Of a DNA stretch of 38,420 nucleotides, positions 17,770 through 25,788 are shown piece by piece. The notes beneath the pieces are model-generated. The model did not search any database. It was not told the DNA's origin and worked only from the letters and a program-made list of their open reading frames with translations. Source of the DNA: Acidimicrobiia bacterium (GTDB lineage: Bacteria; Actinomycetota; Acidimicrobiia; Spongiisociales; UBA5794); NCBI GenBank assembly GCA_027036355.1, contig JALVQZ010000125.1:1-38420 (forward strand), given 5' to 3'. Within the stretch, counting starts at the first letter, position 1. Each line of letters begins with the position of its first letter. The translations under genes were made by a program, and so were the position numbers.

Positions 17770-18654
17770 TCATCGAAGGAAGTCGACGAGGGACGCCTGG
17801 CTCGATCGAGCGAACACCGCCATCGTCGTCTGGTAGGCGCTTTCCCTGAGCTTGAGATCCATGACCGCCTCGGAGATGTCGACGTCCTCGATCTGGGAGA
17901 GCTGACTGCGAAGCGTGTTGATCTCTTCCAGGAACCGATCCTGGGCGGCGTCGATGCGTCGTCCGGCCGATCCGAGGCGGGCGAGGGCGCCGAGGTTGCG
18001 TTCGAGGGCGGCGTCGATGTCGGCGATGGCGGCTCCCATCGCCGACTGATCGCCGGCCAACGCGGCCGCTTCGAAGTCGTCGAGCACCGTGAAGATGTCG
18101 GTGCCCGCGTTGAAGCCGAAGACGTCGTCCGCGGTGACGTTCACCTGGACGGTCTCGTCGTCGTCGATGCGACGCATCACCGCTCCCGTGTCGCCGGTGA
18201 AGGTCCACGTTCCGGCGATGTTGGTGACGGGGGCACCGGCCCCGAACCCGCCGAAGATGCGGCGGCCCTGGTGCTGGGCGTTGGCGATCTCGACGAGCTG
18301 GTCGCGGATCTCGGCCACCTCGATGGCGATGGCCTGCTGCTCCTCGGCCGATGCGAACGACGCCCCGGTCACGGCCAGTTCCTTGGCCCGTTGGAGCCGC
18401 TCGGACACCGTCTGCAGTTTCGAGTCCGCCACGTTGACCCACATCTCCCCGTCGGCCGCGTTCGTGGCGGCCTGCTCCTTGACGCGGAGCGCCGATCGCA
18501 GCTCCATCGCCTGGCTCATGCCGATCGGGTCGGCGGAGGGCCGATCGAACGACTTGCCGGTGGCGAGGCGCCGCTGCGCGTCGGCCACGGCCGACTGGCC
18601 GGCGCCCATCCGTCGGATGGCTTCGTTGAACTGCCAGCGGTGGGTGATCCTCAT
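17770..18654 (-). CDS. flgL: Flagellar hook-associated protein 3 FlgL
   Basis: MRITHRWQFNEAIRRM...RLATGKSFDRPSADPIGMSQAMELRSALR flagellin-N-like; after flgK. Confidence 0.92.
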   Translation of the reverse strand: MRITHRWQFNEAIRRMGAGQSAVADAQRRLATGKSFDRPSADPIGMSQAMELRSALRVKEQAATNAADGEMWVNVADSKLQTVSERLQRAKELAVTGASFASAEEQQAIAIEVAEIRDQLVEIANAQHQGRRIFGGFGAGAPVTNIAGTWTFTGDTGAVMRRIDDDETVQVNVTADDVFGFNAGTDIFTVLDDFEAAALAGDQSAMGAAIADIDAALERNLGALARLGSAGRRIDAAQDRFLEEINTLRSQLSQIEDVDISEAVMDLKLRESAYQTTMAVFARSSQASLVDFLR

Positions 18655-18657
18655 GCG

Positions 18658-20019
18658 CTACCTCCCCACGAGCCCGGTCCGGTTGACGAGCGTGTCGAGG
18701 AGCTGATCGACGGCGGTCATGACCCGCGCCGCCGCTTCGTAGGAACGCTGGTACCGGATGAGGTCCGCCATCTCCTCGTCGAGGGACACGCCTTGGCGCG
18801 ACTCGCGGATGTTCTGAGCGGTGCGGAGCAGGTTCTGGGACGACTCGGCGTTGGTGGCCGCCAGCCGAGCGCGGCTGCCCACGTCGGTGACGACCTGGCG
18901 GAAGGCGCCGTCGATCGTCGTCGTTCCCGAGAGGGCGACCGCGGCGTCGCGGAGCGCCGCGATGGCGTCGGCGTTGGTGCCGTCGAAGGCCGGAACCGGC
19001 GGCCCGGGGTTGCCGGCGGCGGCGATCTGGGAAGGATCGGTGACGGCGACCGCGATGGTGGAGGCCGCCGCCCCCGGCGTGTAGGTCAGGAGGGGACCGC
19101 CGGCCGCTCCCGACGGGGTGAACCCTGCGGCGTGAGCGGCGTTGATGGCATCGGCCAGGTCGGCGGCGAAGGTGTCGAGGCCGGACATGAGCGCCGGAGC
19201 GTCGTTCGTGAGGAACTCGGCGTAGCCGGCCAGCGCCCCGCCGGGGTTCAACGGGTTGCCCGAGTCGTCGGTGAACGCGTAGGAACCGTCGACGGCGATC
19301 TGGTGGACGGTGCTGCCGTCGACGAGCGCCAGCCCGTTCAACGAGACCCGAACGGTTCCGTCGCCGTTGTCGCTGATCGCGACCCCGGCGAGTTCGGTGA
19401 GCCGGTCGAGGATCCGATCCCGGGAGTCGAGGAGGTCGTTGGGGGCGCCCACGGTGGCCGCATCGAGGATCTGCACGTTGAGCGGCCCGAGGTCGCGCAG
19501 GAGCGTGTTGACCTCACCGACGGTGTCGCGCAACTCGACGCCCGCCCGATCGATCTGGGCGGTCCACGAGCCAGCCAGGTCCCTGATCCGGGCGGTCACG
19601 GCGTCCATGGCCGCGATGGTGTCGAGGCGGGCCGCGGTGTCGGGCGGATCGAGCGCGAGCTGCTCGAACGACGCCCACAGATCCCCGAGGGCGCCGGTGA
19701 TCCCTCCCTCGGGCTCCATCGTCATCTCGTCCATGGTGCCCAGCAGTCCCGACATCGCGGCGAACCTCCCGGCGACCTCCGAGTTGGCCCACACCCGGCG
19801 ATCCGCGAACCGGTCCCGGGCTCGGGAGATGTCGATCACGTCGACCCCCGTGCCGATCGGGCCGACCGGGCTCTGGTAGGTGGAACGGCTCGCCAGTTCG
19901 ACACGCTGGCGGGTGTAGCCGGCGGTCCCGGCGTTGGCGACGTTGTTGGAGGCCGTGTCGGTGCCCGCCTGGGCGGCCTGGAGGGCGGAGAAGGCGGTGT
20001 AGAGGCTGATCATGCTCAT
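18658..20019 (-). CDS. flgK: Flagellar hook-associated protein 1 FlgK
   Basis: ISLYTAFSALQAAQAGTDTASNNVANAGTAGYTRQRVEL; C-terminal SLDEEMADLIRYQRSYEAAARVMTAVDQLLDTLVN. Confidence 0.97.
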   Translation of the reverse strand: MSMISLYTAFSALQAAQAGTDTASNNVANAGTAGYTRQRVELASRSTYQSPVGPIGTGVDVIDISRARDRFADRRVWANSEVAGRFAAMSGLLGTMDEMTMEPEGGITGALGDLWASFEQLALDPPDTAARLDTIAAMDAVTARIRDLAGSWTAQIDRAGVELRDTVGEVNTLLRDLGPLNVQILDAATVGAPNDLLDSRDRILDRLTELAGVAISDNGDGTVRVSLNGLALVDGSTVHQIAVDGSYAFTDDSGNPLNPGGALAGYAEFLTNDAPALMSGLDTFAADLADAINAAHAAGFTPSGAAGGPLLTYTPGAAASTIAVAVTDPSQIAAAGNPGPPVPAFDGTNADAIAALRDAAVALSGTTTIDGAFRQVVTDVGSRARLAATNAESSQNLLRTAQNIRESRQGVSLDEEMADLIRYQRSYEAAARVMTAVDQLLDTLVNRTGLVGR

Positions 20020-20537
20020 CAGAGCACCTCGTCGATCCGCGCCGGGTTCGCCTGTCGCTCGGAGCGGTGGCGACCGGAGGCGTCGTAGAGGCCCGGATCG
20101 CCGTCCCCGTCGGCGAGGATCCCGAAGCTGCCGCCGATCCCCGACAGGCCGAGGGTGGCCAGGCGTCGGTTCTCCTTGGTGACCGATTCGATCTCCCCGG
20201 TGAGGGCGAGGAAGCGGTTGCGATGGTCCTCGAACACCTCGCGCAGCTCCTCGGGTGCGTTGACGGCGAGGTAGGCGAGGGTCACCGACGCGGCGGGAAC
20301 ACCCCATTCGGCGGCGAGGCTCGAGACGATCTCCGCCCGGTCCGTCTCGGTCTTGCGGATCTCGGCGATGATCCGATCCACCTCCCCGATCGCCGGTGCG
20401 ATGAACCGCTGGTCGTCGGCGTTGAGCATGAGGTTGGCGGTCACCAGCTTGAACAGGAGGTACTCCATGAGACGGCGCTCGTACCACAGGATGTCTGCGA
20501 GACGCGTCAACTGCTGGAGGCGGAGCTGTGGATCCAT
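20019..20537 (-). CDS. flgN: FlgN-like flagellar chaperone (copy 2)
   Basis: LADILWYERRLMEYLLFKLVTANLML; coupled to flgK by TGATG. Confidence 0.72.
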   Translation of the reverse strand: MDPQLRLQQLTRLADILWYERRLMEYLLFKLVTANLMLNADDQRFIAPAIGEVDRIIAEIRKTETDRAEIVSSLAAEWGVPAASVTLAYLAVNAPEELREVFEDHRNRFLALTGEIESVTKENRRLATLGLSGIGGSFGILADGDGDPGLYDASGRHRSERQANPARIDEVL

Positions 20538-20545
20538 CGTGGTTC

Positions 20546-20572
20546 CGGTCGGCCGTCGAGACCGCCGCTTAA
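20546..20572 (-). promoter_or_regulatory. Candidate sigma28-like promoter TTAA-N15-GCCGACCG for flgN-flgK-flgL-fliW-csrA
   Basis: Minus-strand motif with exact spacing; -35 inside an inverted repeat shared with the divergent site. Confidence 0.62.
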
Positions 20573-20609
20573 GGAGGAACGGGGCGCCGCAGGGACGTTG
20601 CTCCTTAAG
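20568..20609. repeat. Inverted repeat CTTAAGGAG-N24-CTCCTTAAG spanning divergent -35 elements
   Basis: Perfect 9-bp arms read directly. Confidence 0.93.
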
Positions 20610-20631
20610 TTCGGCGGCGAGCTGCCGAGGT
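20605..20631 (+). promoter_or_regulatory. Candidate sigma28-like promoter TTAA-N15-GCCGAGGT (TTAAGTTC-N11-GCCGAGGT)
   Basis: -35 extension AAGTT resembles the sigma28 consensus; upstream of GGDEF-like gene. Confidence 0.62.
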
Positions 20632-20691
20632 AGGTAGAGGTATATCGATGGAACGTGCCGTCACGGAACGGCCGAGCTCAGGGGAGTCGAC

Positions 20692-21348
20692 ATGAACGGT
20701 GGAACGAACGGACCCGCGGGGATCCCGATGAACGGATCCACCGCCTCGGCCCAGGAGGCGATGGAACGGATCGCCGCGCTCGAGGAGATCATCGCCGGCC
20801 AGCGGGCCGAACTCGGTCTGCTCCGCCTGCAGCTCGAGATGCTGTCCGCGACCGATGTGATCACGGGCCTGCCCAACTTGACCGGCATCATGCAGACCCT
20901 CGAGAAGCAGCTCGCTCGCCATCGTCGGACGGCCGAGCCGTTCGGGATCATGCTGATCGAAGCCGACGGCATCGAAACGACCGAGGGCGCGGGCCAAGAG
21001 GCCCTCCACGACGCGTTGCGCCACTGCGGAGCGATGATCTCGGCGGCGCTGCGCCAGTCCGATACGGTCGGGCGGATCGACGAGCGGACCTTCGCCGCCG
21101 TCCTGCCCGATCTGAGCCGCGACGGTGCGGGCGTGGTGATGGGCAGGATCGACGCCAACCTCCGGACGATGCCTCCCGGCCCGATCGACGCCCCGACCCG
21201 CCTCACCCCGCGTCTGTCGGTCGTGCTGATCGACGGCGCCTTCGCCGGCGACGCCACCGATCTGATGGAGGGCATCAACCGCCTCCGCGTCGAGGCGAAG
21301 CCCGGAGAGCCCACGATCATCGAATCGTCGGACCTCGCCGCCTCCTGA
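20692..21348 (+). CDS. Degenerate GGDEF-domain protein
   Basis: ATDVITGLPNLTGIMQTLEKQL matches GGDEF N-terminal D(x)LTGLPN; signature replaced by GRIDERTFAAVLPD. Confidence 0.75.
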   Translation: MNGGTNGPAGIPMNGSTASAQEAMERIAALEEIIAGQRAELGLLRLQLEMLSATDVITGLPNLTGIMQTLEKQLARHRRTAEPFGIMLIEADGIETTEGAGQEALHDALRHCGAMISAALRQSDTVGRIDERTFAAVLPDLSRDGAGVVMGRIDANLRTMPPGPIDAPTRLTPRLSVVLIDGAFAGDATDLMEGINRLRVEAKPGEPTIIESSDLAAS

Positions 21349-21455
21349 CCGACGCGAGGCATCGGAGACCGTCTCGACGGTCGTGCGTTCCTGGTCACGG
21401 CCGGCCCGCCGCGGGTGCCGGCGACCGTGGTCGCCTCCTCGCCCCACGTTTCCGC

Positions 21456-21482
21456 TTAACCGGCCGTGGTGACGGCCGACGG
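21456..21482 (+). promoter_or_regulatory. Candidate sigma28-like promoter TTAA-N15-GCCGACGG for flgE
   Basis: Exact spacing, intergenic, about 115 nt upstream of flgE. Confidence 0.6.
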
Positions 21483-21596
21483 GACCCGGCGAGCGGAACG
21501 GAAGACCGGCCGCACGCTCGTACCAGCAGCGCTCCACGGATCGGAGCCGATCCTCTCTAGGGACGGAGACGACCATCACGAAGGAGTGATGCGCCG

Positions 21597-22823
21597 ATGA
21601 TGCGATCGATGTTCTCCGGGGTCTCCGGATTGCGGTCCAACCAGACGATGATGGATGTGGTCGGCCACAACATCGCCAACGTCAACACCGCCGGTTTCAA
21701 GTCCTCCCAGGTCACGTTCGAGGAAGCGCTCGCCCAGACGCTCGGCGGCCCGTCGGGCGCCGGCGTCAACCGCGGCGGGACGAACCCCATCCAGATGGGT
21801 CTCGGCGTGAAGATCGCGTCGACCGACGCCGTCTTCACGCAGGGGGCGACGCAGGTCACGGGCCGGCCCACCGACCTGGCCATCCAGGGCGACGGGTTCT
21901 TCGTGCTCGAAGGCGGCGGCGAACGGGTCTACACGCGGGCCGGCACGTTCCGGTTCGACGAGGTGGGCAACATCGTCGCCCCCGGCGGCATGATGGTCCT
22001 CGGCTGGACCGCCGACGGCGCCGGCAACATCGACAACCAGGTGGCGGTCGCGCCGATCACCCTTCCGCTGACCCAGGTCATCGAGCCGAACCTCACCACG
22101 CTCGTCGAGGTGGGTGGCAACCTGTCCGCCGACACGGCCGTCGGCGACGTGCACCGCACCTCGATCGACATCATCGACAGCCTCGGCGAGTCGAGGAACC
22201 TGCTGATCGAGTTCCAGAAGACCGCAGCCAACGACTGGGACGTGTCGGCCACCGTGGACGGCAACGCCGTGACGCTGTCGACCGCCTCGATCAGCTTCAA
22301 CCCGGACGGATCGCTCGCCGGACCCACCAGCTTCACGGTGTCGGGCTACACGCCCCCCGGCGCGAACCCGCTGAACTTCACGGTGGAGCTCGCCGGGAGC
22401 GCGCCGCTCCTCCAGTACGGCGGCGTGGCCAACGCCGAGGCCGTCAACCAGGACGGCAACCCGATCGGGTTCCTGAGGGACTTCTCGATCGGCGCCGACG
22501 GATCGATCAACGGGGTGTTCTCCAACGGAGAGGCCAAGCTCCTTGCCCAGATCGCCACGGCGACGTTCAACAACCCGTCGGGTCTCGTTCGCAACGGCGA
22601 ATCCCACTTCGCCGCCTCGGTGAACTCCGGTCAGGCCTTGATCGGCGTCCCCGGGGGCGGAGGCAAGGGCACGATCGCCGCCGGTGCCCTCGAGATGAGC
22701 AACGTGGACCTCGCCCAGGAGTTCACCAACCTGATCATCGCCCAGCGCGGGTTCCAGGCCAACTCCAGGATCATCACCGCCAGCGACGAGGTCCTGGCCG
22801 ATCTGGTCAACATGAAGCGATGA
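21597..22823 (+). CDS. flgE: Flagellar hook protein FlgE
   Basis: MFSGVSGLRSNQTMMDVVGHNIANVNTAGFKSSQVTFEE; C-terminal VDLAQEFTNLIIAQRGFQANSRIITASDEVLADLVNMKR. Confidence 0.97.
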   Translation: MMRSMFSGVSGLRSNQTMMDVVGHNIANVNTAGFKSSQVTFEEALAQTLGGPSGAGVNRGGTNPIQMGLGVKIASTDAVFTQGATQVTGRPTDLAIQGDGFFVLEGGGERVYTRAGTFRFDEVGNIVAPGGMMVLGWTADGAGNIDNQVAVAPITLPLTQVIEPNLTTLVEVGGNLSADTAVGDVHRTSIDIIDSLGESRNLLIEFQKTAANDWDVSATVDGNAVTLSTASISFNPDGSLAGPTSFTVSGYTPPGANPLNFTVELAGSAPLLQYGGVANAEAVNQDGNPIGFLRDFSIGADGSINGVFSNGEAKLLAQIATATFNNPSGLVRNGESHFAASVNSGQALIGVPGGGGKGTIAAGALEMSNVDLAQEFTNLIIAQRGFQANSRIITASDEVLADLVNMKR

Positions 22824-22854
22824 TCTCGATCTCGACCCTTGATGGGAGGCACGC

Positions 22855-23100
22855 ATGATCACCGTCCACCGGCTGCGAGGAGAAGAGATCTTCCTCAACG
22901 CCGACTTGATCGAGTCGATCGAGCGGACGCCCGACACGGTCGTCACGCTCATCGACGGCCGCCGCATCGTGGTGGCCGACGATCCGGACGACATCGCTCG
23001 TCGGGTCGTGGCCTACCGGGGCGCGATCCTCGCTTCGGCCGAGGACATGCGATCCGGTGGTCGGCCTTCCCTCGTGATGGTCGAGGGAGGTGACGAATGA
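22855..23100 (+). CDS. flbD: FlbD family flagellar protein (copy 2)
   Basis: EEIFLNADLIESIERTPDTVVTLIDGRRIVVADDPDDIARRV. Confidence 0.88.
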   Translation: MITVHRLRGEEIFLNADLIESIERTPDTVVTLIDGRRIVVADDPDDIARRVVAYRGAILASAEDMRSGGRPSLVMVEGGDE

Positions 23101-23519
23101 GCGAGCACGTGCTGATCATCGACGACGACGAGGACTTCGCCCGGCTCCTGTCGGTGTACCTGAGCCGGGCGGGGTTCCGCACGACGATCGCCCCCGACGG
23201 GATCCAGGGTCAGATGGCGGCCAACCGGTCCCGCCCCGACGTGATCGTCCTGGACTACCAGATGCCGGCCGCGTCGGGGGTCACCGTCGCCGCTCGCCTC
23301 CGGCGCTCCACGCTCACCGGAGGGATCCCGGTGGTCATGTTGACCGGGCACAAGACCCAGACCCTCACCAGCACGGCGATGGCCGCCGGCGTCGCCGCGG
23401 TGGTGTCGAAGAACGACCTCACCGAGGACCTCCTGCTGCGCACCTTGCGGACCGCACTCGACGGGAACATGGGAACGTCCGTCGACCTCGACGCCCTGTT
23501 CCCGATCGATGTCACCTGA
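23097..23519 (+). CDS. Stand-alone receiver-domain response regulator
   Basis: VLIIDDDEDFARLL, VIVLDYQMP, VVMLTG, VVSKND. Confidence 0.92.
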   Translation: MSEHVLIIDDDEDFARLLSVYLSRAGFRTTIAPDGIQGQMAANRSRPDVIVLDYQMPAASGVTVAARLRRSTLTGGIPVVMLTGHKTQTLTSTAMAAGVAAVVSKNDLTEDLLLRTLRTALDGNMGTSVDLDALFPIDVT

Positions 23520-24594
23520 ACGGCCTCGACCGATGTCGCTGTTCCCTCTCGGGGTGGCGGCGTTCGCGGCGGGGGTGGCGATCACCGCGGTTCCGGGATC
23601 GACGCCGGTCGCGCTGCGGGTGGCGACCTTGGCGGTGTTCGTCGCCGCCTATGTGTGGGCGGCGTCGGTCGAGATCATCGTCCGGCAGCGGTCCGGTGGA
23701 GATCGCCGCTGGTCGGTGCTCCCGCGGCCGGTCCTCGACAGCGTGGTGGACGCGCATCTGGCCACCCGGGCCCACGAGGACGCCCTTCGTTCCGCCATCC
23801 AGCGGGAGCGCATCGCCGGCCTGGAGCTCGAGATCCGGGCTGCGGCCGCGGCGGAGGCACAGCGCCGTGTCGAGGAGCTCAACGCGGAACTCGAGGCGTT
23901 CACGTTCTCCGCATCGCACGACCTGGCCGTCCCTCTCAAGACGATCCGGGCGTTCGTCGCGCTCTTGGAGGAATCGGACGGCCATCGCCTGGGTGAGGAG
24001 GGACGCGAGTACCTCGCTCGGGTGGGCAACATCGCGGCCCGGATGGAGGAGCTGATCGGCGACCTGCTGTCGCTGGCGAGGATGCGGCGCGACGCCGACC
24101 CCGAACCGGCGCTCGTCGACGTGCGTGGCCTCGTCGACGAGGTCGCCGGCGACGTGGAACGAGCCGTCGGCAAGCCCATCGACGTCCGGGTGGTGGGCGA
24201 CGTCGCCGAGCTGCTGGCTCCGCCATCGCGGCTGCGAGCCATCCTGCAGAACCTCATCCACAACGGCGCCAAGTACAACGACCACGAGCGGCCGTCGATC
24301 AGGGTGCTCGTGGACGCCGGGGACCGGTTCGCGTCGCTGGTGATCATGGACGACGGCATCGGGGTGGCCGAGGGCGACCGGGAACGGATCTTCGAGCTGT
24401 TCGTCAGAGGCACGGACCATCTCGGGCTGCCGGGAACCGGCGCCGGCCTGGCGATCGCCCGGCGCGCCGCTCGATCCCTCGGCGGCGACCTCTGGTTGGA
24501 GACGACCGGACCGGAGGGAACCACCTTCTGTCTCACCATCCCCCGAACGGCGGTCCCCGAGCACGGGGCCGGCCGGCCGGCGTCGGTCGCTTGA
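23509..24594 (+). CDS. Sensor histidine kinase 1
   Basis: H-box FTFSASHDLAVPLKTIRAFVALLEE; LIHNGAKYND; IMDDGIGVAEGDRERIFELFVRG; LPGTGAGLAIARR. Confidence 0.92.
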   Translation: MSPERPRPMSLFPLGVAAFAAGVAITAVPGSTPVALRVATLAVFVAAYVWAASVEIIVRQRSGGDRRWSVLPRPVLDSVVDAHLATRAHEDALRSAIQRERIAGLELEIRAAAAAEAQRRVEELNAELEAFTFSASHDLAVPLKTIRAFVALLEESDGHRLGEEGREYLARVGNIAARMEELIGDLLSLARMRRDADPEPALVDVRGLVDEVAGDVERAVGKPIDVRVVGDVAELLAPPSRLRAILQNLIHNGAKYNDHERPSIRVLVDAGDRFASLVIMDDGIGVAEGDRERIFELFVRGTDHLGLPGTGAGLAIARRAARSLGGDLWLETTGPEGTTFCLTIPRTAVPEHGAGRPASVA

Positions 24595-25712
24595 ACCCGG
24601 TGACCGAGCGGACCCCGGAGAGTCCTCAAGGCCTCGAGGGACCTGCCGACGGGTACGCCGCTATGGATCGGAGACACAAGACCATCATCCGTGGGGTCCT
24701 GATCGGGTTCCTGGTCGGGTCGATCTTCCCCCTCGTCGCCCTCGTCGTCGGCAGCGCCACCACCGGATCGGCCTCCATCGTCGACCTCCGGCGCGCCCAG
24801 CCGGTCACGTGGATCATCGACTTCTTCCCGTTCGCCCTCGCCGCCCTCGGTGGGCTCCTGGCCAGCGCCTCGTTCCGTTTCCGGGTCCTCGAGGAGCACA
24901 CCGAGGAGATCGCCCACCGGGTGATCGAGGAGTGGACGACCCAGATCCACGACACCAACGCCGAGATCGCCCGCTCCGCCCAATCCCAGGCGAAGTTCTT
25001 CGCCGCCCTGTCCCACGACATGCGGACGCCGCTGTCGGCCATCATCGGGTTCTCGACGCTCATCGAGGAGGAGGAGCAGGACCCCGAACTCGTGCGGGCC
25101 ATGGCCAGCGACATCCGGTCGTCGGCGACCCAGGTCCTCACCATGGTCAACGACCTCCTCGACGCCGCCCGGATGGACTCGGGGAAGATCGACATCGAGG
25201 TCGTCGACGTCGACACCGAGCAGATGATCAAGGACATCGCCAGGCACATGGGACCCCTCGCGGACGAGAAGCACCTGGACATGTCGCTCGATCTCGAACC
25301 GGGCGTCGAGTGTCGGGCCGATCCGCAGCGCCTCCGTCAGATCCTGATCAACCTCCTGTCCAACGCCGTGAAGTACACCGACGAAGGCGGCATCTGGATC
25401 CGGACCCGCTCGGTCGCCCGCAAGGTCTTCGTGGAGGTCCAGGACAGCGGTGCGGGCATCGCGCCGGAGGACGTGCCCGCGGTCTTCACCCCCTTCGAGC
25501 AGACCACCGTCGCCCAGCAGCGGGTCGACTCGACCGGCCTCGGGTTGCCCATCTCGCTGGGGCTGGCCCAGGCGATGGGTGGCACCATCGAGTTCCACTC
25601 GGAAGGCCCGGGGAAGGGCAGCACGTTCACGCTGATCCTCCCGGCGGCGACGGGCGAGGAAGCCGAGCCGCGGGTCGCCACCCTTCCCACCCTCGTGTCC
25701 TCGGCGGCGTGA
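24591..25712 (+). CDS. Sensor histidine kinase 2 (two N-terminal TM)
   Basis: FFAALSHDMRTPLSAIIGF; LINLLSNAVKYTDEGG; VQDSGAGIAPEDVPAVFTPFEQT; TTG start overlapping previous stop, or ATG at 24663. Confidence 0.92.
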   Translation: MNPVTERTPESPQGLEGPADGYAAMDRRHKTIIRGVLIGFLVGSIFPLVALVVGSATTGSASIVDLRRAQPVTWIIDFFPFALAALGGLLASASFRFRVLEEHTEEIAHRVIEEWTTQIHDTNAEIARSAQSQAKFFAALSHDMRTPLSAIIGFSTLIEEEEQDPELVRAMASDIRSSATQVLTMVNDLLDAARMDSGKIDIEVVDVDTEQMIKDIARHMGPLADEKHLDMSLDLEPGVECRADPQRLRQILINLLSNAVKYTDEGGIWIRTRSVARKVFVEVQDSGAGIAPEDVPAVFTPFEQTTVAQQRVDSTGLGLPISLGLAQAMGGTIEFHSEGPGKGSTFTLILPAATGEEAEPRVATLPTLVSSAA

Positions 25713-25720
25713 CGGCCGCC

Positions 25721-25747
25721 TCAAGTGCGCCGGCGCGATGCCGATGA
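25721..25747 (+). promoter_or_regulatory. Candidate sigma28-like promoter TCAA-N15-GCCGATGA for CheA hybrid
   Basis: -10 GCCGATGA close to GCCGATAA consensus; exact spacing; 41 nt upstream of the GTG start. Confidence 0.58.
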
Positions 25748-25788
25748 ACCCTGAGAGCCGCAAGGCGCAGACGTGAGAGGGGATTCGG

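Noticed and set aside
17698-20088. 796-aa plus-strand ORF
   Set aside because: Antisense to fliW, flgL and flgK, which have clear family signatures.
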